Assembly (NCBI GenBank): GCA_032690845.1
Contig: CM064417.1
Location: 16,274,501 to 16,338,500 of the forward strand
Source: Eleusine coracana subsp. coracana
Taxonomy: Eukaryota; Streptophyta; Magnoliopsida; Poales; Poaceae
Length of the DNA: 64,000 nucleotides
Reading direction: 5' to 3'
Numbering within the stretch: the stretch's first letter is position 1; every line of letters starts with the position of its first letter. The position numbers and the translations under genes were made by a program. This document shows, piece after piece, positions 34,136 to 45,831 of this stretch. Under the pieces are notes generated by a model. It saw only the letters and a list, made by a program, of their open reading frames with translations. It was not told where the DNA came from and ran no database searches.

Positions 34136-35126
34136 ATGGCGCTATCTTTTTTTAGAGAGGGGGATACCAAAGTTATTTTATCCATCCTGGTGAGAAACAA
34201 TTTTGAAGACTCCATAGCATGGCATTTTGATGAACTTGGAGTTTTTAGTGTTAAATCAGCATATAAAGTCAACAAGGATAATGTGACTATCGCCCATGGG
34301 CCAAGTACTGGAAATACTGTTCAGATTCTGACAATGGATACTACATTCCCATGGCAGATTTGGGCAATGAGATGCTCGAATAAGGTCAAGCACTTGTGTG
34401 GAGGTTTGCGCACCATAGTTTACCCTTAAGGAGGAAGTTACAGAGAGGAGAGGGATGGACATAGATACCAAATGTACTATTTGCCAAAGACTTGATGAAG
34501 ATGGGGGACACCTAGTCTTGAAATGTAAATTTGCTCATTAGGTATGGTGTGCCCTATTAATAGAGGAAAGTAGGCTTACTCTAAGTCTGCTCCAATCTCC
34601 TATGGAAATTTGGACCATATGGTCCAGGGACAAGAAGAAACAACTTCAAACCATCATGGCTTTGTGGAGGTTATGGTCATATCAAAATGATATTAATGCT
34701 GGGGAGAGATCAAAAACACTTGAGCAAGTTGCAAGCATAATTGATTGGCTTGTCAGTTTAAACTGTGAGGTTGATACCGATCAGGTTGGTGGTGTGAGAT
34801 AGAAATTAACATGGAAGTTGTCAGATGCAGACTACTATAAGATCAATGTTGATGGTTCTTTCCTTGAACAAAGCCAGAGTGGAGGTTGGGGATTTATCAT
34901 AAGAAATACTCATGGTGATGTCGTGGGTTCTGGAGCAGGCCGAATTGATCCTTGTCAAGATACGCTACAGGCTGAAGCTATAGTTGTTGGGCAAGTTCTC
35001 TCCTTCGCCAGCAATTTGGGCTTGTCAAATGTTGAGCTCGAAACTGATGTTGAATGTCTGAAGACTGTGCTGTGTTCCTCTTTGCTGGATAGGGTGAAAA
35101 ATGGAGTCCTCTTTCATGACCTTTAA
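34136..35126 (+). pseudogene. LINE ORF2, 3' piece: zinc-binding region and RNase H
   Basis: Continuation of the LINE at 1-1,476. The junction reads from a DVEMV block into LSFFREGDTKVILSILV and DSIAWHFDELGVFSVKSAYK, the usual order in plant L1 ORF2. A zf-RVT-like block (CTICQRLDEDGGHLVLKC) lies at about 34,466-34,525. The RNase H domain (YYKINVDGSFLEQSQSGGWG, TLQAEAIVVGQVL, VELETDVECLKTV) spans 34,820-35,126 and keeps its D, E and D positions. Stops and frame changes separate the blocks. No poly(A) tail is visible after it. Confidence 0.85.
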
Positions 35127-35480
35127 TTCATGATGTATACGGTGTTAGATAGATCTCTCCACCAATAGGCCCAACGGCCCGTTGGACCCTTGACCATGCC
35201 CTGATCGGGGGTGTCCAGCCCAGAGAAGGCTGGTGGGCCCCTATCGCACAGTGCCTTAAATAGGAAGGTGGGGACCACGGGCACATACCACTAGGTTCAT
35301 CGCTGCCACAGTAACTCCCCACCTCCAAACCCTAGACCGATCTAATGGGATGGGCTGCCAATGATGGGAAGCGCCGCCAGCCCCTTGACCACGACTACCA
35401 CTACAAGCTCGATGTCGTCCTCTACACCAACTGCACAGGACCTCAGAATGATGCAAAAGGTATGCCATACAATGACCCTC
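35127..35480. other. Unassigned stretch with promoter-like look
   Basis: 354 bp, GC-rich. It contains CCTTAAATAGGAAGG (TATA-like, about 35,254), a CTAGG leader and an ATG at 35,346 that opens only a short frame (MGWAANDGKRRQPL). I do not recognise it. It could be the 5' end of a gene or the terminal part of another element, cut by the Tat LTR at 35,481. Confidence 0.3.
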
Positions 35481-36824
35481 TGTTGACACAAAAATCGCAC
35501 GCGTGATCTGGGAGGTCTACTTAGCTCCGGTGCAGGCTCAATACGGAGATCGGGGCGTGCCAGTCGATTTTCCCTGCAAATCGACAAAGAGACAAACAGT
35601 TAAATTCTAGGGGTCACCAGCCCAGGACAGGCCGATGAAGAAAGCCGATAATCACTGTTAGTGAAAACCAGCCGATGGCTATAAACAGCGAATGATATTA
35701 TTAAAATAAACTAATCAGCTGATTTGAATCGGTTCATCGGTAATTCAATAAATGAGTATGAAAGATCGCATAAACAGTGCCAATGAGAACCAAATCGATA
35801 GAGCAAAGTTGATAAAACTATGAATGACATGCCAGATTTGCTCTACCAAGGAAGTAAAGTCGATAGGCCAGAGTTGATAGGTATACGGTAATCATGCAAA
35901 AACTATTCCTATTGATAATGCTAAGTTGATAGATCTGATAGCTGGTATTGCAAATATGCCTCAAGATCACAGATCTAAATCTTATTAAATAAAAGGGGAC
36001 AATCGATTTCAAATATACAGCAATAAATAGGCAAAACATTGAGAAGTCGATTGAACCGTGATAACCTGTCGGCTAAACGCCCCGGCAGAACTCTATCGAC
36101 TATGCCTATAAACAGATCAAATCTAACCCTATCAACCCAGCAAGAGATCAAAGTCGATGCAATCTCGCTGATTCGAACAGATCAAACTTAATTGAGACAG
36201 CGTTTAAACATGGCAAATAGAGTTAGATTTAATCTAGATATAGATAGGATTGATCGAGTGACTCGAATAAAAGATCTAAAACTCAGCCTATAAACCCCAC
36301 ACAAATTGCAGAAAATCAAACCTAACCGAGACAGTAATGCAATCTAAGTTGATAATATGAGCCAAATAAAGATCTAATTACCGCATAACTAGCAATTCTA
36401 AAGATAACAACTAGAATATCAAATCAATGAGAAAGTACTAGTTGGAGTCGATAGAATTACCGAGGGTGACTAATCCAAGTCTCTCGCCGAGATCGGAGCC
36501 GATGCAACCCGAGCGAGACGAGGATGTCGTCAAGAAAAAGTTTGGCGATGCACCGAATTGTATTGAACGAAAGTGTTATTTTTTCGTACAGATCCTATTA
36601 TATATTTATAGCCCTGTGCAAGGAGTTCCAACCTGACTCGGTTAGGACTCCTAAAAAAATGAACTAGACTTATTCCTAAACAAAATCTAAACTAAAATAG
36701 AAAGAGATAAAATATCCTTATTGGGCCCACTTTATTCCCTTCAGTCGTTGAGCTTCTTTTGGCTCAGCCAATTCTGAACCCTTGTCACTGATCAATGGGA
36801 CCGGTCCAAATTCTGGTGCCAACA
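35481..36824 (-). repeat. Tat element 3' LTR
   Basis: The minus strand starts TGTTGGCACCAGAATTTGG and ends TTTGTGTCAACA. The bases just beyond its start (CATGCCCCCCGAGTC on plus) are a polypurine tract on the minus strand, which marks this as the 3' LTR. No second full copy occurs in the window; a fragment of its terminus is at 60,878-60,935. Confidence 0.75.
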
Positions 36825-36840
36825 CATGCCCCCCGAGTCC
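36825..36840 (-). other. Tat polypurine tract
   Basis: The minus strand reads GACTCGGGGGGCATG next to the LTR start. Confidence 0.55.
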
Positions 36841-37070
36841 GGGGTACGAAATCTTCGTGCACTGGATTTTATCTCCTTGTTTACCGTGCGCCTTTACCGC
36901 AACCTACCGGTGTCTCATCCTTATAAATGTATCTTCTAACTTATTTTATTTTTACACAAGCTCGAGCCTTTTCACCTTCTTCTCTCACCTCCGTTTCATC
37001 CGCACACTTCCCCGCCTCAGACGGTCCCAAACTCAAGCACCGACGAACTCCAACAGCTTCATCCTCGGCA

Positions 37071-40000
37071 ATGGCAACTCCGTAGAAAGTTCCTGAGGTA
37101 AACCTCTTCCTTCCTTTACCTTCAAGTCTTATCCTCTGAACCAATCCTGTCATGTCCTTATTTTACTGTTCATAGATTCATACTTGTTGTAGAAGTAATA
37201 TTTGCCTTTTTATTGATTTTGGCCTGCTCCTTCTTTTCATAGGAACTCATGAACCAAGTTTGCATCCCCTCTGTCACATATCCCCATCACTATTATTTAG
37301 GACCTTGTGGCAACCCAGATCCACTAGAATTTATTAACTCTAAAACCATCCCCCTCAAAACCAAGACTGCCTCTTTAGATGAATGGAAATCTGTCTTTCG
37401 GTCCTGGCCATCAGAGATCAAAGGGTGGAGAAATTGGTACCAAAGATTAACCACCAGCCTTGCTTCAACCCTGCTTAATGCTCAGATTGATCATTCGATC
37501 ACTCTGTCATTGGCTAATATGGAGAAAAATGAACCAATCCTAGCAGCTGCCTCATATTTCTGGTTTGATGCCCTAAATGCCTTTCTTTTCAATGATGGCC
37601 CTATGGCTCCTTCTTTAATGGACGTCTTTGTGTTAACCTCCATGAATATTTCTACCGCTCATGACCCCTTCACTCTCCAGACAAATTCCAAATGCCTCCC
37701 GCACAAACTTTTCGCAAAAGATCTTGGCAGTTGGGGCAAATATATCCCTGAACACCACTGCACAGGACCAGTCAACCACAAAGAACGCTTCGCATTCTTA
37801 AACATGTGGCTATACCATTTCATCTTTTATGGATCGTCTATCAATCCTACTGCCAATTTCCAAGGCATGGCTGAATCTTTGGCCGATGGTACACCCATCC
37901 CTCTCGGCTGTTATCTGCTTGGATCAGTCTACCAACTCCTCCACCGGGTTGCTATAAACCTGCAGCTTAATCAAACTATGGGCGCAGGAGGCCACTGGTG
38001 GTTTATTCAACTTTGGCTAAATGTTCATTTTGCTGAAGTCATGAAATTTAAAGCTTTCACTACATATTCCTTCCCATCCACCGAGGTTCCCGAATCTAAA
38101 GAGGCTAGTATTCGCTGCATATCCCTAGATCAAGCTGCAATGAGAGCTTCTGGATGCAAAACCAATCTAGCTGCCTTCAACAGTTTCTTCCAACTTTTCT
38201 TTAATGGTGTAGTTCGGAAGCACCAGATATGGTTTCCCTATGAAGAGTTACCTTTTGAGAACCCAGCAGCCTTTTGTCCAGATGATCCCACAGTCGATAA
38301 CAAATCAAAGGTAATATTTTATCCTGCATCACCCCAACCATCCTCCCTATTGACTTTTGTGGTGGTCAACGTAAAACTCGATCATATGAGTTCTATCACC
38401 CATCAGTATTTGCTCGTCAGCTTGGCTTTGGTCAATTGTTAGTCCATCTCTTCTTCGTCGATCATCTCCAAGCTCGTCAAGAATTAAAGACTTCACTGGA
38501 ACTGATCAAGATTAGGGGTCTAACCGATGATAGCATGGCGGGTGATTATATTGACATCATTTTGTCACCCTCAGCATCAGACCTCTTCATCAACCGATGG
38601 AGAGAACGGAAGCAGCATCTTTTCTGCAATAACCTAACTCACCATCTCACCGACTTTATGGACAAGGTAAACTTCTTCGATCTATAATCTTTATAATATA
38701 TTCTCATCGAATTTTCATAACTAACCATCACATGATGTAGGACCCGGCCATAACTCCTCCAATCATAAATGACAGCGGGAAACTGATCAAATATTGTCGA
38801 ACAACTAACAACACGATCATCGGTTATGATGCCCCGACTCCTGCTCAGCTCTTCAACGGCCGAGGCCTAAAGAAGACAACTCGCAAGACTGTGAGGAAGC
38901 AATCGGCAAAAAGAAAAGACGGCCCCGCAACCCAATTGACTCAAGAAGCCGAGCAATAGAAACGGGCCCGTACAGTAGTCCCATTCGACCACCTCTGTGC
39001 TGTTAGTTCAGGTAATAACTCATCATCCTTCAATTCATCTGAGAATAATTTGAAATACTTAACTCTTCTTCCAAATATTAGCCCGTCCCATTGACTTCAG
39101 TTATGCCAGAAGTGCCCTAAGAAGTCATCACAGAGCTTGCCTATGTTACATAGGTAATACATATGATCTCATATTATCCTAGCTTTTCTTTGTTGTTGAT
39201 CTCTGTAATCTTCTTTTCAGGGACTACCATCAACTTCTACCATTCCATCGATAATAGCTCCATTGGCTCAGAGTAATGAGTTACCAGCGGGGTCTCCCGA
39301 GCCGATGGAACAACCTTCATCCTCAGTGGCTACAGTAATAGAATTTTCTATCCTTCTCATTCTAATCTTCTTTTTTGCAGTATACTTTATCATCAATTCT
39401 CCTTTCAGGAAATTATGCCCAGCTCCGGGAGCCAATCCAGCAGCGCTACTTCATCAGACTTCTCTGTGCACACCGCCTCTATCGACTCTGAGAATGTCGA
39501 TGTGGTCAGTTCTGAAAGAGCGGCTGAAGAAGCCATCCCCACTACTACAGTCTCGTCGACCTGGGCCATCGTCCCTTAGGTGGATCCATAGGTACCATCT
39601 TTGACTATCCTAATCATGTAATTGTTTCATACCTTAACTCATTGAACTCCTCAGGCAATTTTCTCATCGGTCATTCAGTCTCAAATCCCCATCGATATTA
39701 TGTCAACCGATGCTCCAAGACCTCCTTCTCCTCCAGAGACAATAGTAAGCATAACCATTTTTTTCAAATCAACTCATGGCTTGACTATCCTTCACTCAAA
39801 CATTCTTTTTCCCAGGCTCAAATCTCCAGGCGCACATCTTCAGTTTATCTGCCTCCAGAAACTAAAGCCACACTACAGCAGATTCGTCAACGATTAGATG
39901 GGATCCCCATCGAACAACTCAAGCTGGATGCAACTCCCATCAGGCAACATTACTTGGAAATCAAGGATATGCTGCCACTTGGCCTTGTCTTGGTGATGCA

Positions 40001-40448
40001 ACTAGTGGCATGTATTGAATTTCACCAAATCCAGATGCTTCTAGCCCAAACTAGAGTCGAGCGCCGATTAGAACACAAGACTCGAGCAGAGGCAGCCGAC
40101 AAGAAAGCAGAGGATGAAAAGAACAAATATGTCGCTCTTCTCTCAAAGTTGGCTGATCTTGAAGGAAAACTTGAAGATTTCCGGAGGGAACGAGAAGCAA
40201 TCCTGGTGGCTTTGGTGGCAAAGAACAAAGAGATAGCTGATGTAGAAATATCCCTTGCCAGAGTACCACAAGAAATCTTGGCACAAGAGAATATCGTAAC
40301 ATCAGTTTATGAACAAGCAAACAGCCTATGGGACACTGCATCCACTATACCTGGGTCAATCGAAGAAGATGCCTACATCATTGCCCAAGTCGAGGAACTT
40401 CGTATGAAGGCAATCGACCTCATCGACTTCTATTGTCTAGAAGACTAG
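37071..40448 (+). pseudogene. Antisense multi-exon gene: plant mobile domain-like protein with coiled-coil tail
   Basis: Runs opposite to the Tat element. Exon 1 starts at ATG 37,071 and has one stop. Its GT donor (37,098) and the AG before 37,243 join in frame (KVPE + ELMNQVC). Exon 2 (37,243-38,666) encodes a plant-mobile-domain-like protein (GNPDPLEFI, VFRSWPSEIKGWRNWYQR, AASYFWFDALNAFLF, AFLNMWLYHFIF, GGHWWFIQLWLNVHF). A 1-2 nt frameshift near 38,308 moves the continuation (PTILPIDFCGGQ, YEFYHPSVFARQLGFGQL) to another frame. Further GT-AG introns lie at 38,667-38,740, 39,012-39,081 and 39,154-39,220. The last exon (39,816-40,448) encodes a charged coiled coil (RLEHKTRAEAADKKAEDEKN) and ends FYCLED. 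Few stops interrupt it, so decay is modest. Confidence 0.7.
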
Positions 40449-40866
40449 TCATAGACTGTCATTGACTGCTTTGAACAATATTTTGTTTTTGTAATATTTT
40501 TTGAACTAAGGGTGATATCCTTGATATCGGCCATCTAAAGACAATGTGTAGACATTGGCTGTAAATTATCTCGCACTTTTATTTTTACTTCTTCTGCTAA
40601 GGACGATACTCATCATATCAGTCATGATCAAGCACCCGAGATCATGCGCCAACCCAAACGCTTGGATGATGTTTCTTCAAATTTCCCATTGATTGCCCTC
40701 CCAAACTTTTCTCCATCTAATCTTGAAGGCAGTCTTTAGTATGTTTTCTTCAACAAATGTCGGCCTGGACTTATCGCCATCTCCCACATTGACTGATGCA
40801 ATTCATCGGCTGACATAAACCCTCTTCTCAACTTGCCACCTTCTACAAACTCCATTGTAGTGCCTG
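40449..40866. other. Gap where RT, RNase H and integrase are missing
   Basis: About 420 bp without coding potential on either strand. It has T-rich runs just after the antisense stop, which could serve as that gene's 3' UTR. Confidence 0.5.
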
Positions 40867-41605
40867 TCAAAGAAACAACTTTGAATTTGACTGGTCCACC
40901 ACCTCAAGACCTTGAGTAGTAATCTTGATATAGTCCCCATCCCAAATCCTGCTAGAAAGACACTCCATATCATCTACGTGCCATGGTGCTAAATCGGCCG
41001 ATGCAATGTTGACGGTTTCATCGTCCGGAATCACTTCCACTCGATCACCAATCCACTGGATCACAGATTGATGCCTTGTTGACGGTACACAGCAATTCGC
41101 ATGTATCCAATCATGACCCAATAGAAGGCTATGGGTTCCCTTTCCATCAATGACAAAGAAAGTAATTGGCAAAGTTTTACTGCCGATTGTGAGCTCTACA
41201 TTCAAGACTCCTTTGGCTGCTGTAGTACGGCCACCATAATCCCTCAGAATCATATTCGTGTCGATCAAGTCCTCTTCAGTCTTCCCCAACTTTCTGACAG
41301 TAGTGATTGGCATAATGTTTACTGCAGCACCTCCATCGACCATCATCTTCCCCATCGGCATCCTGTTGATGAACCCATTTTAAATATAAAGCCTTCAAGT
41401 GCCGATGTTTTGCTTTATTTGGTTTATCAAACACTGCTTGCTGGATATCAAATACCAACTGAGGCTCCTCACCATCATCAGCAAACAATTCCTCTTTCGA
41501 GGCCATGAACTCTTGCGAAAGCATCATCACATTGCCCACTGTAGCACCGGGCACTTGTACTTGTGATTTTAACTTTGGTCTTCAAACCTTTTTAGGCGGC
41601 TAATC
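40867..41605 (-). pseudogene. Tat protease
   Basis: The minus strand has FDKPNKAKHRHLKALYLK, then after a frameshift near 41,360 MPMGKMMVDGGAAVNIMP, GVLNVELTIGSKTLPITFF and HSLLLGHDWIHANCCVPSTR. These are the Tat retropepsin blocks. The triad is DGG where D-S/T-G is expected; DGGAAVN is the usual form in this lineage, so it need not mean inactivity. The reading ends at 40,867 with no RT behind it. Confidence 0.75.
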
Positions 41606-41775
41606 ATCATCCTCATCATAATAATATCTGCCAGCCCTTATCTGCCGGCATTGCATCCTCTGGATTCTTCGTTTCTGGCTCCTAGAAAATATACCAGATG
41701 GACACCACTGCTCTTCTTGTGCTTGTTCTTCCTAGAGCTCTTTATCGACTTCTTCATTGAAGTGAACTTCTTCTT

Positions 41776-43201
41776 TCATCTTCTTGACTCTTCAATATTA
41801 CTTTGTCGATCTTGTTGTCGATAGAACTTTGGAACTTCTCTATACATCCGATCTACACGCCGACTGGAACCAGGACAATTGTTGATTGAAGGCAGCTTCA
41901 TGTTATTCTCCCAGCAATATTTGAGGAACGGACACTCCCAGTGTGGATCAAACTGTGATTCCTTTAATTCCCTATCCCTTTTCTTTTGATATTGCTTAAT
42001 GAAAGCTTCAACATTGTCGATACCGTCCATGTTAACATTTGTAGGGAATGGATGTCCATCAATCTTCATAGCACCTTTGGTAAACTTTATCTTGCCTTGC
42101 TCGATCACCATCTGTATTTGTCTTTTGAAAACTTTGCAATCGTTGGTATTATGAGACGACGAGTTATGCCATTTGCAGTATCTCATCTTCTTCAATTCTT
42201 CAGTAGGAGGTATCACATGATTAGGTGGCAATTGAATATGCTTATCCTGCAACAACATATCAAATATCTTGCTGGCCTTGTGATATCGAAGGCATACTTT
42301 TCTTCTGGTTCATTCTGCTTCACCCATGGACACGACAACATATTTTTGTTTTTGGTCCACTCAGCCATATCGACTTCTTCAGCATCTTCATCAGACTCAG
42401 ATCAATAATTATTGTAGTTGACTTGAATCGGCCTGGACCTTGCCCCCCGAGTCAGGTTCTCCTGAATGGACACCTTCTGCACTAGCTGGGGCAGGCTCTC
42501 GAATTTGGCCGAGGAAACTTTTCCCTTAGGGGAGCTACTAACCCATTAAAAGCAATCTCCGCCATCTGATTATTTGTTAATTGGAGACTGAAACATTTGT
42601 TGCGCACTTCCCTGAACCTCTGCACATAATCATGCACAGACTCACCAGCTTTTTGTCTTACAGCAATCAAATCTGACAATCTCATCTCCCTGATCTCAGC
42701 GAAGAAGTACTTGTGAAATTTCTGTTTAAGATCGGCCCAAGTTATAATAGAATTTGGGGGCAACGATGCGAACCATGAAAAAGCCAAACCAGAAAATGAT
42801 AATGGAAACAGCCTGATCTTCAATGCTTCACTAACTCCTGCCTCTCCACATTGCACTAAAACCCGGCTCATATGCTCCATAGTGGTAGTATTGTCTTGTC
42901 CAGTAAACTTAGTAAATTCTGGTGGCCTGTATTAACTCAGCATAGGAATCAAGTCATAACTAGAAGGATACGGGGGTCGATACATATACGTCTGCAGCTT
43001 TGGTTTCAACCCAAACTGTTCCCTCATTACCTCAGCAATCTTCACTATCCAGTTATTGGTTGAAACATTGGTATTTGAAGTAGCCAATGCAGGACCAGAT
43101 GTCGGCACCAAACAATAGGAACCCCCCTCGCAAATCTGCATCAAAATTTCCTCCCTTAAGTATCTTTTTTTTTGCATGAGTTCCTTAAGGTTCTTGGACA
43201 T
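41776..43201 (-). pseudogene. Tat gag
   Basis: From 43,201 leftward: an N-terminal part (MSKNLKELMQKKRYLREEIL), the capsid (QCGEAGVSEALKIRLFPLSF, WADLKQKFHKYFFAEIREMR, GESVHDYVQRFREVRNKCF) and the Tat knuckle region (YCKWHNSSSHNTNDCKVFKR, HWECPFLKYCWENNMKLP, NNCPGSSRR). A stop before YRPPEFTKF and frame breaks near 42,480 separate the pieces. The CK-HN-H-NDC pattern is specific to Tat elements. Confidence 0.78.
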
Positions 43202-43968
43202 CTTTTACGGTGTATGCAAATAATACGGGTCATTCATTGTCTCAAATCCAACATTTCACAATTAAAGGTACCAACGAGAAGGTAGTTAAATATCGGCTGA
43301 GGTACTTAAGTATTGAGGATGAGAACATCATTTCATAAGTTGATTAATATGATAAGGCAAACAATTGTTAGGAAACTGATGGGCCCCTAAGATTTACTTG
43401 GTTACATTCTTTCTTTGGTGAACCCCGGAGCGTTTGATAGGGACCATAATGAGATAGTGCAATTTTGTCATTGATTAACAAGAAAACAAAGAAACATATC
43501 TAAGTACTTTGATGGTTATTCGTGTCATAGTGATAAGATTTACTCAATTATAATTGATCATCACTTCATATTGTTTAGAGTAGAGTATTTGTTGCATACT
43601 TAGATAGTAAGAGTCATTATCATGATAGTCATGATGGTCCATATGACAAGAATGAGACAAGGTGCAGCCAAATGATTGTAGTATTTTTGCTTCATAAACA
43701 ACATGATTTATGATAATTTTTAGAAAGTTTTTCGTAACATTATTATGAGGGATTCTTACTTGTTGAGATATAATACCAAATTTTAGGGACATAATTGTGT
43801 TATTTAAAAAAATGGATCAATTCTGCCATGTATTATAAATTCCTGACTTACATGACATATTATTTACAATGTTCGTGAAGTTTGTCACGTGGAATTTTTT
43901 CTCGCACCCAACGTCAAACATGAATCTTCTACGTACGCCACTCTAATTCTAGGCTACAATCATAATCA
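43202..43968. other. AT-rich stretch with nothing recognised
   Basis: 767 bp with no long open frame, terminal repeat or PBS. It should have held the Tat leader and 5' LTR but shows no match to the LTR at 35,481-36,824. The copia LTR begins abruptly at about 43,969. Confidence 0.5.
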
Positions 43969-45763
43969 GGTGGCCTTGGTGATGGATGACAATGACCACA
44001 AGCATGGAGGCTTAATGAGCTTGATGGAATCCAAGAGTTGATGGAGATAGATCGAAGCTAAGGACAAGCTATGGAGCAATTGTTGGGAACACTTGTCTAG
44101 TTGTTAGGGCTTTGAGACCATAGGAAAAATCGGACTATCAAGGGGGTCTAGGTCATTTCTCTTAGGTCATGTCTAGTCGGTGATGTGCATGGATGCTCAG
44201 TGAAATCACAAGCATTAGGTGACAGTGGAGAAGCCAAGGAGCTATTTGAAGTAGCCAGGAAACGAAGTCAAGTGAGGACGAGAAGTTTTGGCTTCTGCAC
44301 ATAGTGACCGGATAAAGGGGTTAGTGGAGACTGAACTATACGGTCACTAGAAGAACATGAATTCCAGAGAGAAGAGTCAGCAAGGAAATTGCCATAGCTG
44401 AAGTCTGTAGAGACCGGATGGTCCAATCTACAGACCGGATGGTCCGGTCTGTACAAGTCAACTCTGGGTGGCGAGGAAGCGGCTCTGGAAATGTTTCTAT
44501 AATGGAGAGAGAAATGGACCGGAGGGTCCGTTCAACTGACCATACGGTCCGGTCAGTACGAATATCAGCAGTGGGTAGAGCCGTTGGAGCAGGATCTGTA
44601 GTGACTAGACGGTGTGGTCAGGCAGTGATCGGACAGTCCGGTCAGTTGGCCTAGAAAGCTAATTTCGTGGAGCAACGGCTAGTTTGAGATTGGAAGACTA
44701 TATAACTTCATTGTTGGGGTCTTGGAGACCTCTCTTGGCTAGTGGAATTGCTTGGAGCATTTGGTAAGAGCCAAGAGGAAAAGAGGAGAGCACTAGGAGG
44801 AGATATTTTGAGAGTGCTAGTGAGAGTAACTTGAGCACTGATACACATCTAAGGCTAGGGTGTCCTTGAGGGTGTGATCTAGGTTGTTAGTCTTGGTCCA
44901 TGGTGAGACCTAGACCGGTTAGGTGTCGGTGATCGAGCCTATCGTGATCGGTTGTGAAGGTCGTCACACGTTTGTACACGGTTTGAGCCCATCGGTGAAA
45001 GGGGCATCGCTAGTGAGCGCCCGTGTCGGCTCAGGGAGTTTGACAAGTTCTCAAGGGAGGCGAGCTTGTGCCTTGGTGGCAGCGGTGGCGCGCACCATGT
45101 CTTCACTCCGGGAGTGATTGCGGGCTCGTGGGTGAGAACTCCACATTAGTGGCGGGAGGGACCGGAACTCCGGCGGGAGTGGTCCAACGAGGAGTAGTGG
45201 AAGGCGCCATCCTTCCGAGACTTCGAGAAAAAATCATGAGTCATCTCTTACTCTACTCCTTACTATGATGCATTACTTTTCGCATTTACATACTGTGCTA
45301 TTTATGCTTGTGTGGTTACCTTGATCTAGTTGATTACTTGTAGAATTGCATGAATAGGCTTATCTACTTGCTAGTTGTGTTTAGCTTTCACTTGATCACT
45401 AGCATATGTAGGAGTTGCATTGGCTTGATTAAACACTCTTGTATGAGTTGTGCTACTCATGCTTGGTTTCTCTAGTTCTCTATCTTGTAGCTTTGCATAA
45501 GTGGGCTTCTTTGCTATTTTGTTGTGTGCTTCCACGTGTTCTTTGATTACTAGCTTGCATCGGAGTTGTGTGCCTCGTGTGTGATCCACTAGTATGTTTA
45601 AGTTGTCTTTCCTTTCATAGGATTATCTTGTTAGTGTGATCCCTACTAGAATTGTATAGGAGTTGTTTGAGTGGTCAGTTTTAGTATTTGGCAAAATAGG
45701 TACATAGTTTGAGTTCCCGATTCACACCCCCCCCCCCCACCTCTCAATCACTCAATCCTTTCA
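43969..45763 (+). repeat. Copia (plus) 5' LTR, 5'-truncated
   Basis: Aligned with 59,935 onward. It contains repeated ACCGGACGGTCC-type motifs (about 44,410-44,645), a C13 run at 45,726-45,738, and ends CCTTTCA just before the PBS. Confidence 0.85.
44405..44650. repeat. Cluster of ACCGGANGGTCCGGTC-type palindromic motifs
   Basis: Seven or eight variants of a GACCGGA-N-GGTCCGGTC near-palindrome, for example at 44,411, 44,433, 44,517, 44,541, 44,610 and 44,630. The 3' LTR (60,270-60,600) has the same set. A second copia family in the window therefore carries its own palindrome series in the U3 part of the LTR. Confidence 0.65.
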
Positions 45764-45765
45764 AG

Positions 45766-45777
45766 TGGTATCAGAGC
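45766..45777 (+). other. Copia (plus) primer-binding site
   Basis: TGGTATCAGAGC, an exact match to the usual plant initiator tRNA-Met site, 2 bp inside the LTR. Confidence 0.9.
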
Positions 45778-45831
45778 CAAGTGCTCATCATAAGGCTTAA
45801 CCGCTTTGAGTAGTGACCGTATTGAGTTGGG

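Larger units (their letters stand above)
35481..43201 (-). mobile_element. Tat-type Ty3/gypsy relic with an antisense gene
   Basis: Minus-strand gag and protease of the Tat type lie at the right end and a 1,344-bp LTR at the left end. Between them is a plus-strand, intron-containing gene. A gag-PR-...-antisense-ORF-LTR order is described for Tat-lineage elements. The RT, RNase H and integrase that should lie between protease (40,867) and the antisense gene (40,448) are absent. The 5' LTR is also missing, since AT-rich unrelated DNA begins after 43,201. Confidence 0.75.

Noticed and set aside
35342..35587. Short minus-strand frames and a plus-strand ATG in the unassigned GC-rich stretch
   Set aside because: No match to any known family, short, and crossing the Tat LTR boundary at 35,481.
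41131..41508. 125-codon plus-strand frame
   Set aside because: Antisense to the Tat protease; it is not part of the antisense gene, which ends at 40,448, and has no splice signals linking it.
45726..45738. Run of 13 C as a possible regulatory G-quadruplex
   Set aside because: A single homopolymer run in an LTR; too little to support a quadruplex, and such runs are prone to sequencing error.
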